Notes under the pieces: generated by a model
Told to the model about the DNA's origin: nothing
The model's input: the letters and a program-made list of their open reading frames with translations, nothing else
The model's database searches: none
Position numbers and translations under genes: made by a program
Shown: positions 44,048-52,419 of the stretch, one piece after another
How positions within the stretch are numbered: the stretch's first letter is position 1
Layout: each line of letters opens with the position of its first letter
Assembly: GCF_025141935.1 (NCBI RefSeq)
Contig: NZ_CP081120.1
Span: 372,001 to 436,000, forward strand
Direction: 5' to 3'
Length of the DNA stretch: 64,000 nucleotides
DNA from: Sulfitobacter sp. S190
GTDB lineage: Bacteria > Pseudomonadota > Alphaproteobacteria > Rhodobacterales > Rhodobacteraceae

Positions 44048-44060
44048 CAGTGGGGGCGTT

Positions 44061-44495
44061 ATGTCTGAAGTGCCGGATCATATTGGAGTCGATTTATGGC
44101 GGAGTTTTCGCGCGTTCGAAGCGCGGATGTACGACCGGCTGGCGCAGGCGGGCTTTGACGACGTCACGGTGGCCGATAGCGAGGTGCTGGTGCAGATCGG
44201 CCCGCAGGGCAAAACCATGGTGGCGCTGGCGCAGGGGCGGGGGGTGTCCAAGCAGGCGGTGCAGGGGCAGGTGGCGAGCCTTGTGCGGCGCGGATATCTG
44301 GAAGTGGCCCCCGATGCGCAGGACCGGCGCGCGCGCCGTGTGACCCACAGCGCGCGGGGCCGCGAAATGGTCGCGGCACTGGCCAGCATCAAGTCCGATA
44401 TGCAGGCCGAGCTGACGCAGACGGTCGGGGCGCAGGGCCTGCAGCAGTTGCGCGAGGCGCTGGCGCAGCTGCGCGATGCGCTGCGCCAGACTTAG
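44061..44495 (+). CDS. MarR-family transcriptional regulator
   Basis: A 144-residue winged-helix regulator. LAQGRGVSKQAVQGQVASLV is the recognition region, followed by the wing and the DRRARRVTHSARGREMVAAL motif (D-x-R-x-x-x-x-x-L/T) of the family. GGGGG stands 4 bp before ATG 44061; the upstream ATG 44040 lies inside the operator. It probably represses itself and the secreted-protein gene. It meets ald head-on at its 3' end. Confidence 0.87.
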   Translation: MSEVPDHIGVDLWRSFRAFEARMYDRLAQAGFDDVTVADSEVLVQIGPQGKTMVALAQGRGVSKQAVQGQVASLVRRGYLEVAPDAQDRRARRVTHSARGREMVAALASIKSDMQAELTQTVGAQGLQQLREALAQLRDALRQT

Positions 44496-44498
44496 GCG

Positions 44499-45614
44499 TT
44501 ATTTCAGCGCCAGTTGCGGCGAGATCACATCCATGCCGAGCGCCTTGCCCACCGCGTAATACGTCAGTTTGCCCGCGTGCACGTTCAGCCCGGCCAGCAG
44601 GTGCGGATCATCGGTGCAGGCCTGTTTCCATCCCTTGTCGGCCAGCGCCAGCATGAAAGGCATCGTGGCATTGCCCAAGGCGATGGTCGAGGTCCGCGCA
44701 ACCGCCCCCGGCATGTTGGCCACGCAGTAGTGCATGATCCCGTCCACGTCATAGACCGGATCTTCGTGGGTGGTGGCGCGCGAGGTCTCGAAACACCCGC
44801 CCTGGTCGATGGCCACATCGACAAGCGCCGCGCCGGGTTTGAGTTCGGACAGCTGTGCCCGGCTGATGAGTTTCGGAGCGGCGGCACCGGGGATCAGCAC
44901 CGCGCCGATGATCATGTCGGCCGCGCGGGCCAGTTCGATGGTGTTGCCCGCACTTGCGTAGCTGGTTTTGAAGGTGCCGCCGAATGCGTCGTCGAGATAG
45001 CGCATCCGCGCCAGTGAACGGTCCAGCACGGTCACATCCGCGCCCATGCCAGCCGCGATGCGCGCGGCGTGGGTGCCCACGACCCCGCCACCGATCACCA
45101 CCACGCGGGCAGGGCCGACGCCGGGCACGCCGCCCATCAGCACGCCGCGTCCGCCGTTGGCCTTTTGCAGCGTCCACGCGCCGACCTGTGGCGCCAGACG
45201 GCCGGCGACTTCGGACATGGGGGCCAGCAGCGGCAGGCCGCCCGCGGCATCGGTCACGGTTTCATAGGCAATCGCGGTGCAGCCGCTTTCGAGCAGGTCG
45301 CGCGTTTGATCGGGGTCGGGGGCGAGATGCAGGTAGGTGAACAGCAGCTGGCCCTCGCGCAGCATCTTGCGCTCGACGGCCTGCGGTTCCTTGACCTTTA
45401 CGATCATGTCGGCGGTGGCGAAAATCTCGGCTGCGGTGTCGATGATCTGCGCACCCGCGGCGGTATAATCGGCATCCTCAAAGCCCGCGCCCACGCCTGC
45501 GCCGGTTTCGATCAGGACGCTATGGCCGTGGTTGACGGCCTCCTGGGCTGCGTTCGGCGTCATGCCGACCCGAAACTCCTGCGGTTTGATTTCCTTGGGG
45601 CACCCGATTTTCAT
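44499..45614 (-). CDS. ald: Alanine dehydrogenase
   Basis: A 371-residue NAD-dependent enzyme interconverting L-alanine with pyruvate and ammonium. Seen: KIGCPKEIKPQEFRVGMTPN, VKVKEPQAVERKML, the Rossmann loop VVIGGGVVGTHAARIAAGMG, and HYCVANMPGAVARTSTIALG, all diagnostic for Ald. GAGGAGGA lies 7 bp before ATG 45614. It could recycle the alanine made by Tpa. Divergent is its probable Lrp regulator. Confidence 0.95.
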   Translation of the reverse strand: MKIGCPKEIKPQEFRVGMTPNAAQEAVNHGHSVLIETGAGVGAGFEDADYTAAGAQIIDTAAEIFATADMIVKVKEPQAVERKMLREGQLLFTYLHLAPDPDQTRDLLESGCTAIAYETVTDAAGGLPLLAPMSEVAGRLAPQVGAWTLQKANGGRGVLMGGVPGVGPARVVVIGGGVVGTHAARIAAGMGADVTVLDRSLARMRYLDDAFGGTFKTSYASAGNTIELARAADMIIGAVLIPGAAAPKLISRAQLSELKPGAALVDVAIDQGGCFETSRATTHEDPVYDVDGIMHYCVANMPGAVARTSTIALGNATMPFMLALADKGWKQACTDDPHLLAGLNVHAGKLTYYAVGKALGMDVISPQLALK

Positions 45615-45753
45615 GCTGCGTTCCTCCTCGCATGTGTTGCGTGAACGGTAGCGCCAGTCGGGTGCAACTTGGCGTCGATTATCGCTCGTCAAAGGGGGCA
45701 TTATTAGAATAGATTGCGCTAACTCTTCTGTTTGACGCAAAGGATGTGCGCCG

Positions 45754-46212
45754 ATGAGCCTGGATTCGATTGATCGCAAGATCCTGCATGCTCTGCAGCG
45801 GCGGGGCCGGATGTCGAATGCCGACCTGTCCGAACAAGTGAATCTGTCGCCCTCTGCCTGCCACCGCCGGGTGCAGCGGATGGAGACGGAGGGGTATATT
45901 CGCGACTATGTGGCGTTGCTTGATCCGCGCAAGTTGGGCGTGCCGACGACCGTCTTTGTCGAGATCACGCTGCAGGGGCAGGCCGACGAGGTGCTGGATG
46001 CGTTCGAGCGGTCAGTGGCGCGGATACCGGATGTGCTGGAGTGTCACCTGATGGCGGGATCGGCGGATTACCTGCTCAAGGTGGTGGCCGAGAACACCGA
46101 GGATTTCGCCCGCATCCACCGCCAGTATCTGGCACGGTTGCCCGGCGTTGGGCAGATGCAGTCGAGTTTTGCGTTGCGCACGGTGTTCAAGACGACCGCC
46201 CTGCCGGTGTAG
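45754..46212 (+). CDS. Lrp/AsnC-family regulator, probable regulator of ald
   Basis: A 152-residue regulator. The helix-turn-helix is MSNADLSEQVNLSPSACHRR (about 27-46), and the RAM domain follows (GVPTTVFVEITLQGQADEVL, then ECHLMAGSADYLLKVV). It is divergent from ald, the typical AldR arrangement, across a 139-bp gap containing TTGACGCAA-type sequences. AAGGA precedes the ATG. Confidence 0.9.
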   Translation: MSLDSIDRKILHALQRRGRMSNADLSEQVNLSPSACHRRVQRMETEGYIRDYVALLDPRKLGVPTTVFVEITLQGQADEVLDAFERSVARIPDVLECHLMAGSADYLLKVVAENTEDFARIHRQYLARLPGVGQMQSSFALRTVFKTTALPV

Positions 46213-46276
46213 CTGCCGCCGCGTCAGAATGGATTTTCGCGCAGCACTGTTCCACGATGCACGCTGGGAGAGGCAA

Positions 46277-47002
46277 ATGACGCGACTGAAGATCATGTTT
46301 TCGCATGCCGCCGTGGTGGTGATGGCGCTTGCCGCGCTGGCGGGGATCGTGACGCTGGCGCTGGGTGCGCCCGCGTGGGTGTGGCTGGCGGTGCCCTTGG
46401 GGGTCGCGGCGCAGATGCTGAATGAATACAACCTGCACCGTCATGTGTTCCACCTCGCCCCGCCGCGCCGCCAGTGGGCGTTCGATCTGCTGTACCAGGC
46501 GCATTATGGCCACCATGATTTCCCCACCAACACGGCACTGTTTTTCGTGCCGGTGTGGGTGGCGGTGCCGATGCTTGTGGTTAACTTTGCGCTGGTCTGG
46601 GCGATTGCCGCGTTGGCGGGTGTGGGGGCGGCGTTTTACGTGGCGGTGGCCATCGTGCCGGTGGGCGGGGTGCTGACGTTTCTGTGCTACGAATGGTTCC
46701 ACATGACGGCCCATCTGACGGTGCCCAAGACGCGGGTGGAGCGGCATGTCACGCAGTTGCACAACCAGCACCATTTCCGCGATTTCGCCAAGTGGTTCCA
46801 CGTATCGCCCGGAGGCGAGATCATCGACCGCGCGATGGGCACCGCGATCGACCGGGACACGCTGAAATCGCAGCAACGCATCGAATTCATCCGCACGCTG
46901 GGCATGCGCCCCGATGATCCGCGTCTGGTGGCGGCGCGCCGCCGGTTCGCCAGCCGCTATGGGCTGAGCGCGCGGGACATCGAACGCGCCGCGGCGGCTT
47001 AG
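46277..47002 (+). CDS. Fatty acid hydroxylase / sterol desaturase superfamily protein
   Basis: A 241-residue integral membrane protein. The di-iron histidine clusters are LHRHVFH, HYGHHDFP, HMTAHLTV and HNQHHFRD, in family order, among hydrophobic segments (VVVMALAALAGIVTLALG and others). It probably hydroxylates or desaturates a lipid; the substrate is unknown. GGGAGAGG stands before ATG 46277. The 3' end overlaps the convergent DUF900 gene by 4 bp. Confidence 0.85.
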   Translation: MTRLKIMFSHAAVVVMALAALAGIVTLALGAPAWVWLAVPLGVAAQMLNEYNLHRHVFHLAPPRRQWAFDLLYQAHYGHHDFPTNTALFFVPVWVAVPMLVVNFALVWAIAALAGVGAAFYVAVAIVPVGGVLTFLCYEWFHMTAHLTVPKTRVERHVTQLHNQHHFRDFAKWFHVSPGGEIIDRAMGTAIDRDTLKSQQRIEFIRTLGMRPDDPRLVAARRRFASRYGLSARDIERAAAA

Positions 47003-48219
47003 TCGGGCATCTGCCAGTAGGTGCCGTGGCTGTTTTGCCGTTCGCGCACGGTGGGCATGCGGGCGCTGGGGGGTCTTTCCCCGGTTTTCAGCAAGCGGCC
47101 CAGATCGTCGAGCACCCCGCGGTTGCGCGCGTAGATGTTGTGGTTGAGCGAAAACACCTCGGTGCCCACGGCGCTGACGTCGATCGTATCGACACCTGCC
47201 ACAACGGTCGGCCCTTCGTCGCCCACATCGCCCAGCCGTATGTAGTTCTTGCGAAGCGATTTGGACGCCAGCAGTGCCAGATCGGTGGAGGCGGCGTAGA
47301 GGGTCACCCCTTTGGCAAAGCGGGTGAACCTGTCGGCGATGCTGCGGAATTGGTCCGCGTCCAGATCGGGGGCCGCGAGGATCAGCTGATCGATGGGTTT
47401 GTCGGTGCGCTGTTCCAGCTTGGTGCCCGCGCGCTTGAACAGTTCGGCCAGCGCTTCGTTGCCCATCGAGTGGGCAATCAGATGCACCTTTTGCACCCCC
47501 TCGACGCGGAACACTTCATCGAGGAAGGCGTCGATGTGCGGTGCCGCGTTTTCGGCGCTGTCCATGTCGGCGCCATAGTCCTGTGTCGCCCCGACGCTGG
47601 GCCAGCTGTAGAGAAAGGTCGGCCCGTCGAATTGCAGGTCATAGGCCAGTTGCGCGGTGCGAAAGGAGGCCGCGCGGAAGGTCGTGTTGAAGCCGTGGAT
47701 GAACACCAGTGCGGTATCTGCATAAGCCTCTGCGTTGGCGGCGGCCTCGGCGGCCATTGCGCGGAATGCGTCGGGCTCCAGTATCGCGGTTTCATGGACG
47801 GTGAAATGGCGCGCGGGGTCTTCGGCCTCTTGGTAGAGGGTGACGGAAAACACGGTGATGTTGCGCGGCAGTTCGATGCGCCCGACCTTGTGGGCGTTGG
47901 TGGGGATCGTGATGTCGGTGTAGCCCAGCGTTAGCGCGGCGGCGCGGTCATATCCGAACACCGGGCCTATTTCGGTGTCGCTGGCCACTTTGCGGTCGGT
48001 GCCGAAAAACACGCGCTGGGCGGTGAAATCGGTGCCGCCTTCGATGATGGCCGGTTCCTCGATGGTGGGGGGCATTTCGATGGCGTCGGGTTGTTGGCCT
48101 GACAGGGTTCGGTAGAGCAGATCGTCGATGGCGTAAAAGTTGAAGTAGACCAGAACACCGCCGAGTACGAATGCCAGCGCCGCCAGCAAGCCCGCGGTGG
48201 AGCGCGATACGCGTTTCAT
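46999..48219 (-). CDS. DUF900 alpha/beta-hydrolase, membrane-anchored
   Basis: A 406-residue protein. An N-terminal hydrophobic anchor (STAGLLAALAFVLGGVLVYF) precedes an alpha/beta-hydrolase of the DUF900 family: ADTALVFIHGFNTTFRAASF, FLYSWPSVGATQDYGADMDS, and the nucleophile motif VHLIAHSMGNEALAELFKRA with Ser 251. DUF900 proteins are sometimes called virulence-factor-like esterases; the substrate is not known. The ATG at 48219 follows GGGGGAT. Confidence 0.85.
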   Translation of the reverse strand: MKRVSRSTAGLLAALAFVLGGVLVYFNFYAIDDLLYRTLSGQQPDAIEMPPTIEEPAIIEGGTDFTAQRVFFGTDRKVASDTEIGPVFGYDRAAALTLGYTDITIPTNAHKVGRIELPRNITVFSVTLYQEAEDPARHFTVHETAILEPDAFRAMAAEAAANAEAYADTALVFIHGFNTTFRAASFRTAQLAYDLQFDGPTFLYSWPSVGATQDYGADMDSAENAAPHIDAFLDEVFRVEGVQKVHLIAHSMGNEALAELFKRAGTKLEQRTDKPIDQLILAAPDLDADQFRSIADRFTRFAKGVTLYAASTDLALLASKSLRKNYIRLGDVGDEGPTVVAGVDTIDVSAVGTEVFSLNHNIYARNRGVLDDLGRLLKTGERPPSARMPTVRERQNSHGTYWQMPD

Positions 48220-48301
48220 CAAGATCCCCCATCCGTAAAGTTGACCCTACGTTACCACAGGTTGTATCCGAATGCGCGTGTCTTGAGCGGGGCGGCCAAA
48301 G

Positions 48302-48333
48302 AAAAACCCCCGCGACCGGTGGGTGCGGGGGTT
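48302..48333 (-). terminator. Rho-independent terminator after rpsU
   Basis: On the minus strand AACCCCCGC pairs with GCGGGGGTT, an 11-nt loop, with TTTTTC after it, 28 bp beyond the rpsU stop. Confidence 0.88.
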
Positions 48334-48360
48334 CCAATTTCCGAGCATCGCAAGGATGAT

Positions 48361-48567
48361 TTACATCATACCTTCGCGTTGTGCTTTCTTGCGTGCCAAT
48401 TTACGGGCACGGCGGATCGCTTCGGCTTTCTCGCGTGCTTTTTTCTCGGAAGGTTTCTCGAAATGTTGCTTGAGCTTCATTTCACGAAACACACCCTCGC
48501 GCTGAAGTTTCTTCTTCAGGGCGCGCAGCGCTTGATCGACGTTGTTATCGCGAACACTAACCTGCAT
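48361..48567 (-). CDS. rpsU: 30S ribosomal protein S21
   Basis: A 68-residue basic protein. [20 protein letters not shown] and [20 protein letters not shown] are diagnostic of bS21. It promotes mRNA binding on the 30S subunit. The gene is divergent from the COQ9 gene and has its own terminator. Confidence 0.97.
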   Translation of the reverse strand: MQVSVRDNNVDQALRALKKKLQREGVFREMKLKQHFEKPSEKKAREKAEAIRRARKLARKKAQREGMM

Positions 48568-48675
48568 GTGGTTTTCACCACCTTTCTAAGTTGAGTTGCA
48601 AGGATTTGCAGGAAGTGGCCTATTAGCAAAGCTGTGCTAGTTTGTCCAGCGTTGCGCCAGCCGAAGGATGAAACC

Positions 48676-49377
48676 ATGACCGATGCCGCCCAATCCCCCA
48701 AGGACCGCCTGTTGGAGGCTGCATTGATGCATGTGCCGTTCGATGGCTGGTCCGATGCGACGTTCCGCGCGGCGGTGGCCGATTCGGATGTGGACAGGGC
48801 GGTTGCCGACAGCGTGTGCCCGCGCGGGGCGGTGGATCTGGCGCTGCATTACCACCACAAGGGCGATGCCGCGATGCTCGCGCGGCTGGAGGATGCCGAT
48901 CTGGAGGACATGCGGTTCCGCGACCGGATTGCGGCCGCCGTGCGGTTCCGGCTGGAGGCGGTCGAGGACAAGGAAGCGGTCCGCCGCGGCACCACGCTGT
49001 TTGCCCTGCCGATGTATGCCGCGGACGGCGCGCGCGCGATCTGGGGGACCTGTGACGCCATCTGGACCGCGCTGGGCGACACGTCGGACGATGTGAACTG
49101 GTACACCAAGCGGGCCACGTTGAGCGGGGTTTATTCGTCGACGGTACTGTACTGGCTGGGCGACAACAGCGAAGGGCATGCCGACACATGGGCGTTTCTG
49201 GACCGGCGCATCGACAATGTGATGCAGATCGAGAAGCTCAAGGCGCAGGTCAACGACAATCCGCTGCTGAGCAAGTTGATGACCGGTCCCAACTGGCTGC
49301 TGGGCCAGATCAAGGCGCCGGGGCGGGTGCCGCGCGGCGATCTGCCGGGGCGGTGGACCACGCCGCCTGTGGATTAG
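48676..49377 (+). CDS. COQ9 family protein (ubiquinone biosynthesis)
   Basis: A 233-residue protein. LLEAALMHVPFDGWSDATFR, the TetR-like beginning of COQ9, is followed by AVADSDVDRAVADSVCPRGA, DLALHYHHKGDAAML and the lipid-binding C-terminal domain WYTKRATLSGVYSSTVLYWL with DNSEGHADTWAFLDRRID. COQ9 binds isoprenoid lipid and aids ubiquinone synthesis. GAAGGATG precedes the ATG. Confidence 0.9.
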   Translation: MTDAAQSPKDRLLEAALMHVPFDGWSDATFRAAVADSDVDRAVADSVCPRGAVDLALHYHHKGDAAMLARLEDADLEDMRFRDRIAAAVRFRLEAVEDKEAVRRGTTLFALPMYAADGARAIWGTCDAIWTALGDTSDDVNWYTKRATLSGVYSSTVLYWLGDNSEGHADTWAFLDRRIDNVMQIEKLKAQVNDNPLLSKLMTGPNWLLGQIKAPGRVPRGDLPGRWTTPPVD

Positions 49378-49429
49378 GGTTTTGACCCGCCGCGCGGGCT
49401 GCTAAAGGGGCCCGAAACGCAAGCCCAAG

Positions 49430-50170
49430 GTGGTTGTCCGGCCCGTGCCCAGTGATCTGATCGACCTCGAAAACATACATCTGGTGCGCGATGGCACGCC
49501 GGTGCTTGGCGGTGTGACGCTGCGCGCGTCGGAGCGGCGGATTGCTGTTCTGGGGCGCAACGGCTCTGGCAAGACCACGTTGGCGCGGGTGATGGCCGGG
49601 GTGCTGCCGGTCGACAGGGGCCGCGTGCGCATTGCCGGTGTCGATGTGGCCCGCGACAGGCGCGGCGCGTTGGGTGCGGTTGGATTGCTGTTCCAGAACC
49701 CCGACCAGCAGATCATTTTCCCCACGGTCGCCGAGGAGTTGGGATTTGGCCGACGCCAACAGGGGCGCAGCGCGGCCGAGGTTGCGCAGGATGTCGACGA
49801 GGTGCTGGCGCGGTTCGGCAAGCGCCATTGGCACCATGCGGCAATCGCGCGGTTGTCGCAGGGCCAGCGGCAACTGGTCTGTCTGATGGCCATCGTGATG
49901 ATGCAGCCACGGGTGATCGTGCTGGACGAGCCGTTTGCCGGGCTCGACATTCCCACGGCGATGCATCTGACGCGTACGCTGTCGCGGATTGACGCCTGTG
50001 TCGTGCACATCACCCATGATCCGGGCAGCGTGGCAGGATACGACCGCGCGCTGTGGATCGAAGGGGGTGCTGTGGCGCAGGATGGACCGGCCCCGCAGGT
50101 TGCGGCCGCCTATCAGGCGCGGATGGAAGCGATAGGAGCGGTGGATGATCTCTCTGACCTCGCCGGTTAG
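49430..50170 (+). CDS. bioM: Biotin ECF transporter ATPase BioM
   Basis: A 246-residue ABC ATPase of the ECF class. Walker A LGRNGSGKTTLARVMAG, Q-loop LLFQNPDQQIIFPTVAEELG (typical of CbiO/BioM), signature RLSQGQRQLVCLM, Walker B VIVLDEPFAGLDIP and the H-loop HITHDPG are visible. Start codon GTG (49430); the GTG at 49445 is an alternative. It overlaps bioN by 26 bp and is followed by bioY, so BioMNY imports biotin. Confidence 0.92.
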   Translation: MVVRPVPSDLIDLENIHLVRDGTPVLGGVTLRASERRIAVLGRNGSGKTTLARVMAGVLPVDRGRVRIAGVDVARDRRGALGAVGLLFQNPDQQIIFPTVAEELGFGRRQQGRSAAEVAQDVDEVLARFGKRHWHHAAIARLSQGQRQLVCLMAIVMMQPRVIVLDEPFAGLDIPTAMHLTRTLSRIDACVVHITHDPGSVAGYDRALWIEGGAVAQDGPAPQVAAAYQARMEAIGAVDDLSDLAG

Positions 50171-50741
50171 AACGCGGGCCCATGGCTGGCCTGCGGGCGC
50201 CAAGCTGGCGGCGCTCTGCGTCGCGACGGTTGCGCTTTTTGCGTGGTCGTCGCTGTGGGTGCAGGGGGCGGTTGCGCTGCTGGTGCTGTGCATTTACGCG
50301 GCGCCGGGGCCGGTGTTCCTGCGCTACGGTCTGCGCCGTCTTTGGCCGCTGTGGCCGTTTGTGGTGATCTTGCTGGGCTATCATCTGTGGATCGGCAGCC
50401 CGGAGACCGGAGCGGTCATTGCACTGCGCATGGTGTCGGCGGTGGCGCTGGCCAATTTGGTGACGATGACCACCGGTCTGACGCAGATGATGGGGGTCGT
50501 GTCGTGGATGCTTGCACCAACGCGCCGCCTTGGCATCGGCACGCGCGCGATTGAGCTTGCGGTGGCGCTGGTGGTCCGCTTTACCCCGGTTCTGGCGGAC
50601 AAGGGGCGCGGGTTGACCCAAGCGTGGCAGGCCCGCGCGGCCCGCAGGCCCGGATGGCGCATCGTGGTGCCGTTTCTGGTGCTGGCGCTGGACGATGCCG
50701 ATCACGTGGCCGATGCCCTGCGGGCGCGTGGCGGGTTGTAA
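50145..50741 (+). CDS. bioN: Biotin ECF transporter transmembrane protein BioN (EcfT)
   Basis: A 198-residue EcfT-type protein with several hydrophobic segments (LAALCVATVALFAWSSLWV, LWPLWPFVVILLGYHLW) and two Ala-Arg signatures near the end (AWQARAARRPGW and ALRARGGL) that couple to the ATPase. It links BioM and BioY in the membrane. Confidence 0.9.
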   Translation: MISLTSPVRTRAHGWPAGAKLAALCVATVALFAWSSLWVQGAVALLVLCIYAAPGPVFLRYGLRRLWPLWPFVVILLGYHLWIGSPETGAVIALRMVSAVALANLVTMTTGLTQMMGVVSWMLAPTRRLGIGTRAIELAVALVVRFTPVLADKGRGLTQAWQARAARRPGWRIVVPFLVLALDDADHVADALRARGGL

Positions 50742-50769
50742 CGATGATTTGGAAATTGAACGAAAGAGT

Positions 50770-51321
50770 ATGCCGATGGAACGCGATGTAGCACGAATTG
50801 CCCTGTTTGCGGCGCTGATTGCAGCACTGGGTCTTATCCCGCAGATTACGCTGGCTTTCGGGGTGCCGATCACGGCGCAGAGCCTGGGCGTGATGCTTTG
50901 CGGGACGGTTCTGGGGGCGCGGCGCGGGGCGCTGGCGGCGGCCCTATTCGTGGGGTTGGTGGCGCTTGGTCTGCCGTTGCTCGCGGGCGGGCGCGGGGGT
51001 CTTGGGCTGTTTGCGTCGCCCACGGCGGGGTTCCTGATCGGGTTTCCGGCGGCGGCCTTTGTGGCGGGGGCCGTGACGCATGGTTTGCGGGCCATGCCGG
51101 TCGGCGTGGCGGCGGGGATCGGTGCCGTCGTGGGCGGTGTCGGGGTGCTTTATGCGTTCGGGATCGCGGGGCTGGCGCTGGTGCTGGACAAATCGCCGGC
51201 AGAGGCGGCGCTGCTGGTCACGGCGTTCCTGCCCGGGGACGTGATCAAGGCGGCGGTGGCAGGTGCCGTGACAGCGGCCCTTTACCGCGCGCGGCCTGCG
51301 GTGGTGGCGTCACGCGCCTAG
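50770..51321 (+). CDS. bioY: Biotin transporter S component BioY
   Basis: A 183-residue membrane S-component. RDVARIALFAALIAALGLIP, QITLAFGVPITAQSLGVMLC and the Gly-rich FLIGFPAAAFVAGAV are diagnostic BioY segments. It binds biotin and works with BioM and BioN. ATG 50770 follows GAAAGAG; the frame is open upstream into bioN. A thiolase-like/acyl-ligase pair converges on it. Confidence 0.92.
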   Translation: MPMERDVARIALFAALIAALGLIPQITLAFGVPITAQSLGVMLCGTVLGARRGALAAALFVGLVALGLPLLAGGRGGLGLFASPTAGFLIGFPAAAFVAGAVTHGLRAMPVGVAAGIGAVVGGVGVLYAFGIAGLALVLDKSPAEAALLVTAFLPGDVIKAAVAGAVTAALYRARPAVVASRA

Positions 51322-52419
51322 GATCAGGGTGGTGGCGATGCCACCGGCCGCCGCAATCGTGGCGAGACCGGTACCGCCCGCGTGCGTTTTCATGTCGTGC
51401 CAGAGCCGAACGGCGTTGATGGTGCCTGATGCGCCGATGGGGTGGCCACGCGCCAGCGCCCCGCCCCCCCGGTTCACGCAAGCCGGGTCGAGGCCCGCGC
51501 CCTGCACACAGGCGATGGCCTGCACGGCAAAAGCCTCCATCACTTCGATATGATCAAGATCGGACGGCGACATCCCGCAGGCCGACAGCGCATCGCGGGT
51601 GGCGGCGATGGGGGCTGTGCCGGGTTGATCGGGCGTCGCGCCGCGGGTGACGCCGCCCAAAATGACGGGGGCATGGGTCTGGCCGCCCCGTGCACGGATG
51701 ATCCGCTCGGACACGATCACGCAGAACGCCGCTGCATCGGCGGCAACGGCCATATTCGCGGCGGTAATCGTGCCGGTCACCACGGGCGCGCGGGCGGCGA
51801 TACGTGTGTTGAGCGGCCGCGCGAATGCGTCATGATCAAGCCCCGCCAGTGCGGTGATTTCGCCCGGCGGGACGGGGCTGGCGAGCGCCTTGCGATGGCT
51901 GTCACAGGCCCATCCATCCTGCCGGGCTCGGTCGATGCCCTGATCGCGGGCGAGCCTGTCGGCGGCCTGCGCCATATCGGGGTCGCGCTCGGGCCAAGGG
52001 GTGAAGGGCGGTTGATCGTAGGGGCGCGGAGGGCCGCCGCCCGGATCGGTTGCGAACCGCTGGGGTCTGCGCGAATAGCTTTCGACGCCGCCGGCGATCA
52101 CCACATCCGCGGCGCCGGATTGTACCAGCCGCGCGGCCAGCAGCAGCGCATCCAGCCCGCCCGCGCACTGCCGGTCGATGCTCAGCCCCGCGACCGTGTC
52201 GGGCAGCCCCGCCGCCAGCCCGATCAGACGCGCGGGATTGCCGCCACCACCCATGGCGTTGGACACGATCAGCTCATCAACCTGCGCCGCATCGATCCCC
52301 GCCTGCCGCAGTGCGGCGTTCAGCACGGGCGCGCCCAGATCCGCCAGCCCGAGGTGGGCCAACGCGCCACCGCGCGGCGCAACCGGAGAGCGGGTCGCGG
52401 CCAGCATGTAGGCCTTCAT
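51310..52419 (-). CDS. Thiolase-fold protein lacking the second catalytic cysteine
   Basis: A 369-residue thiolase-superfamily protein. The nucleophilic cysteine is Cys 85 in IDRQCAGGLDALLL, and the catalytic His 326 is in ALARGHPIGASG. The C-terminal CxGGG motif of true thiolases is replaced by LATIAAAGGIATTL, with Ala 356 where the second cysteine should be. It may therefore not be an active thiolase of the standard type. It is coupled to the acyl-ligase gene (4-bp overlap at 52416-52419) and converges on bioY. A thiolase and ligase pair next to bioY is known in Bacillus (yhfS, yhfT). Confidence 0.82.
   Translation of the reverse strand: MKAYMLAATRSPVAPRGGALAHLGLADLGAPVLNAALRQAGIDAAQVDELIVSNAMGGGGNPARLIGLAAGLPDTVAGLSIDRQCAGGLDALLLAARLVQSGAADVVIAGGVESYSRRPQRFATDPGGGPPRPYDQPPFTPWPERDPDMAQAADRLARDQGIDRARQDGWACDSHRKALASPVPPGEITALAGLDHDAFARPLNTRIAARAPVVTGTITAANMAVAADAAAFCVIVSERIIRARGGQTHAPVILGGVTRGATPDQPGTAPIAATRDALSACGMSPSDLDHIEVMEAFAVQAIACVQGAGLDPACVNRGGGALARGHPIGASGTINAVRLWHDMKTHAGGTGLATIAAAGGIATTLILGA

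Noticed and set aside
44040..44060. ATG 44040 as the MarR start
   Set aside because: It lies inside the inverted repeat that looks like the operator and has no ribosome-binding site, while 44061 has GGGGG upstream.
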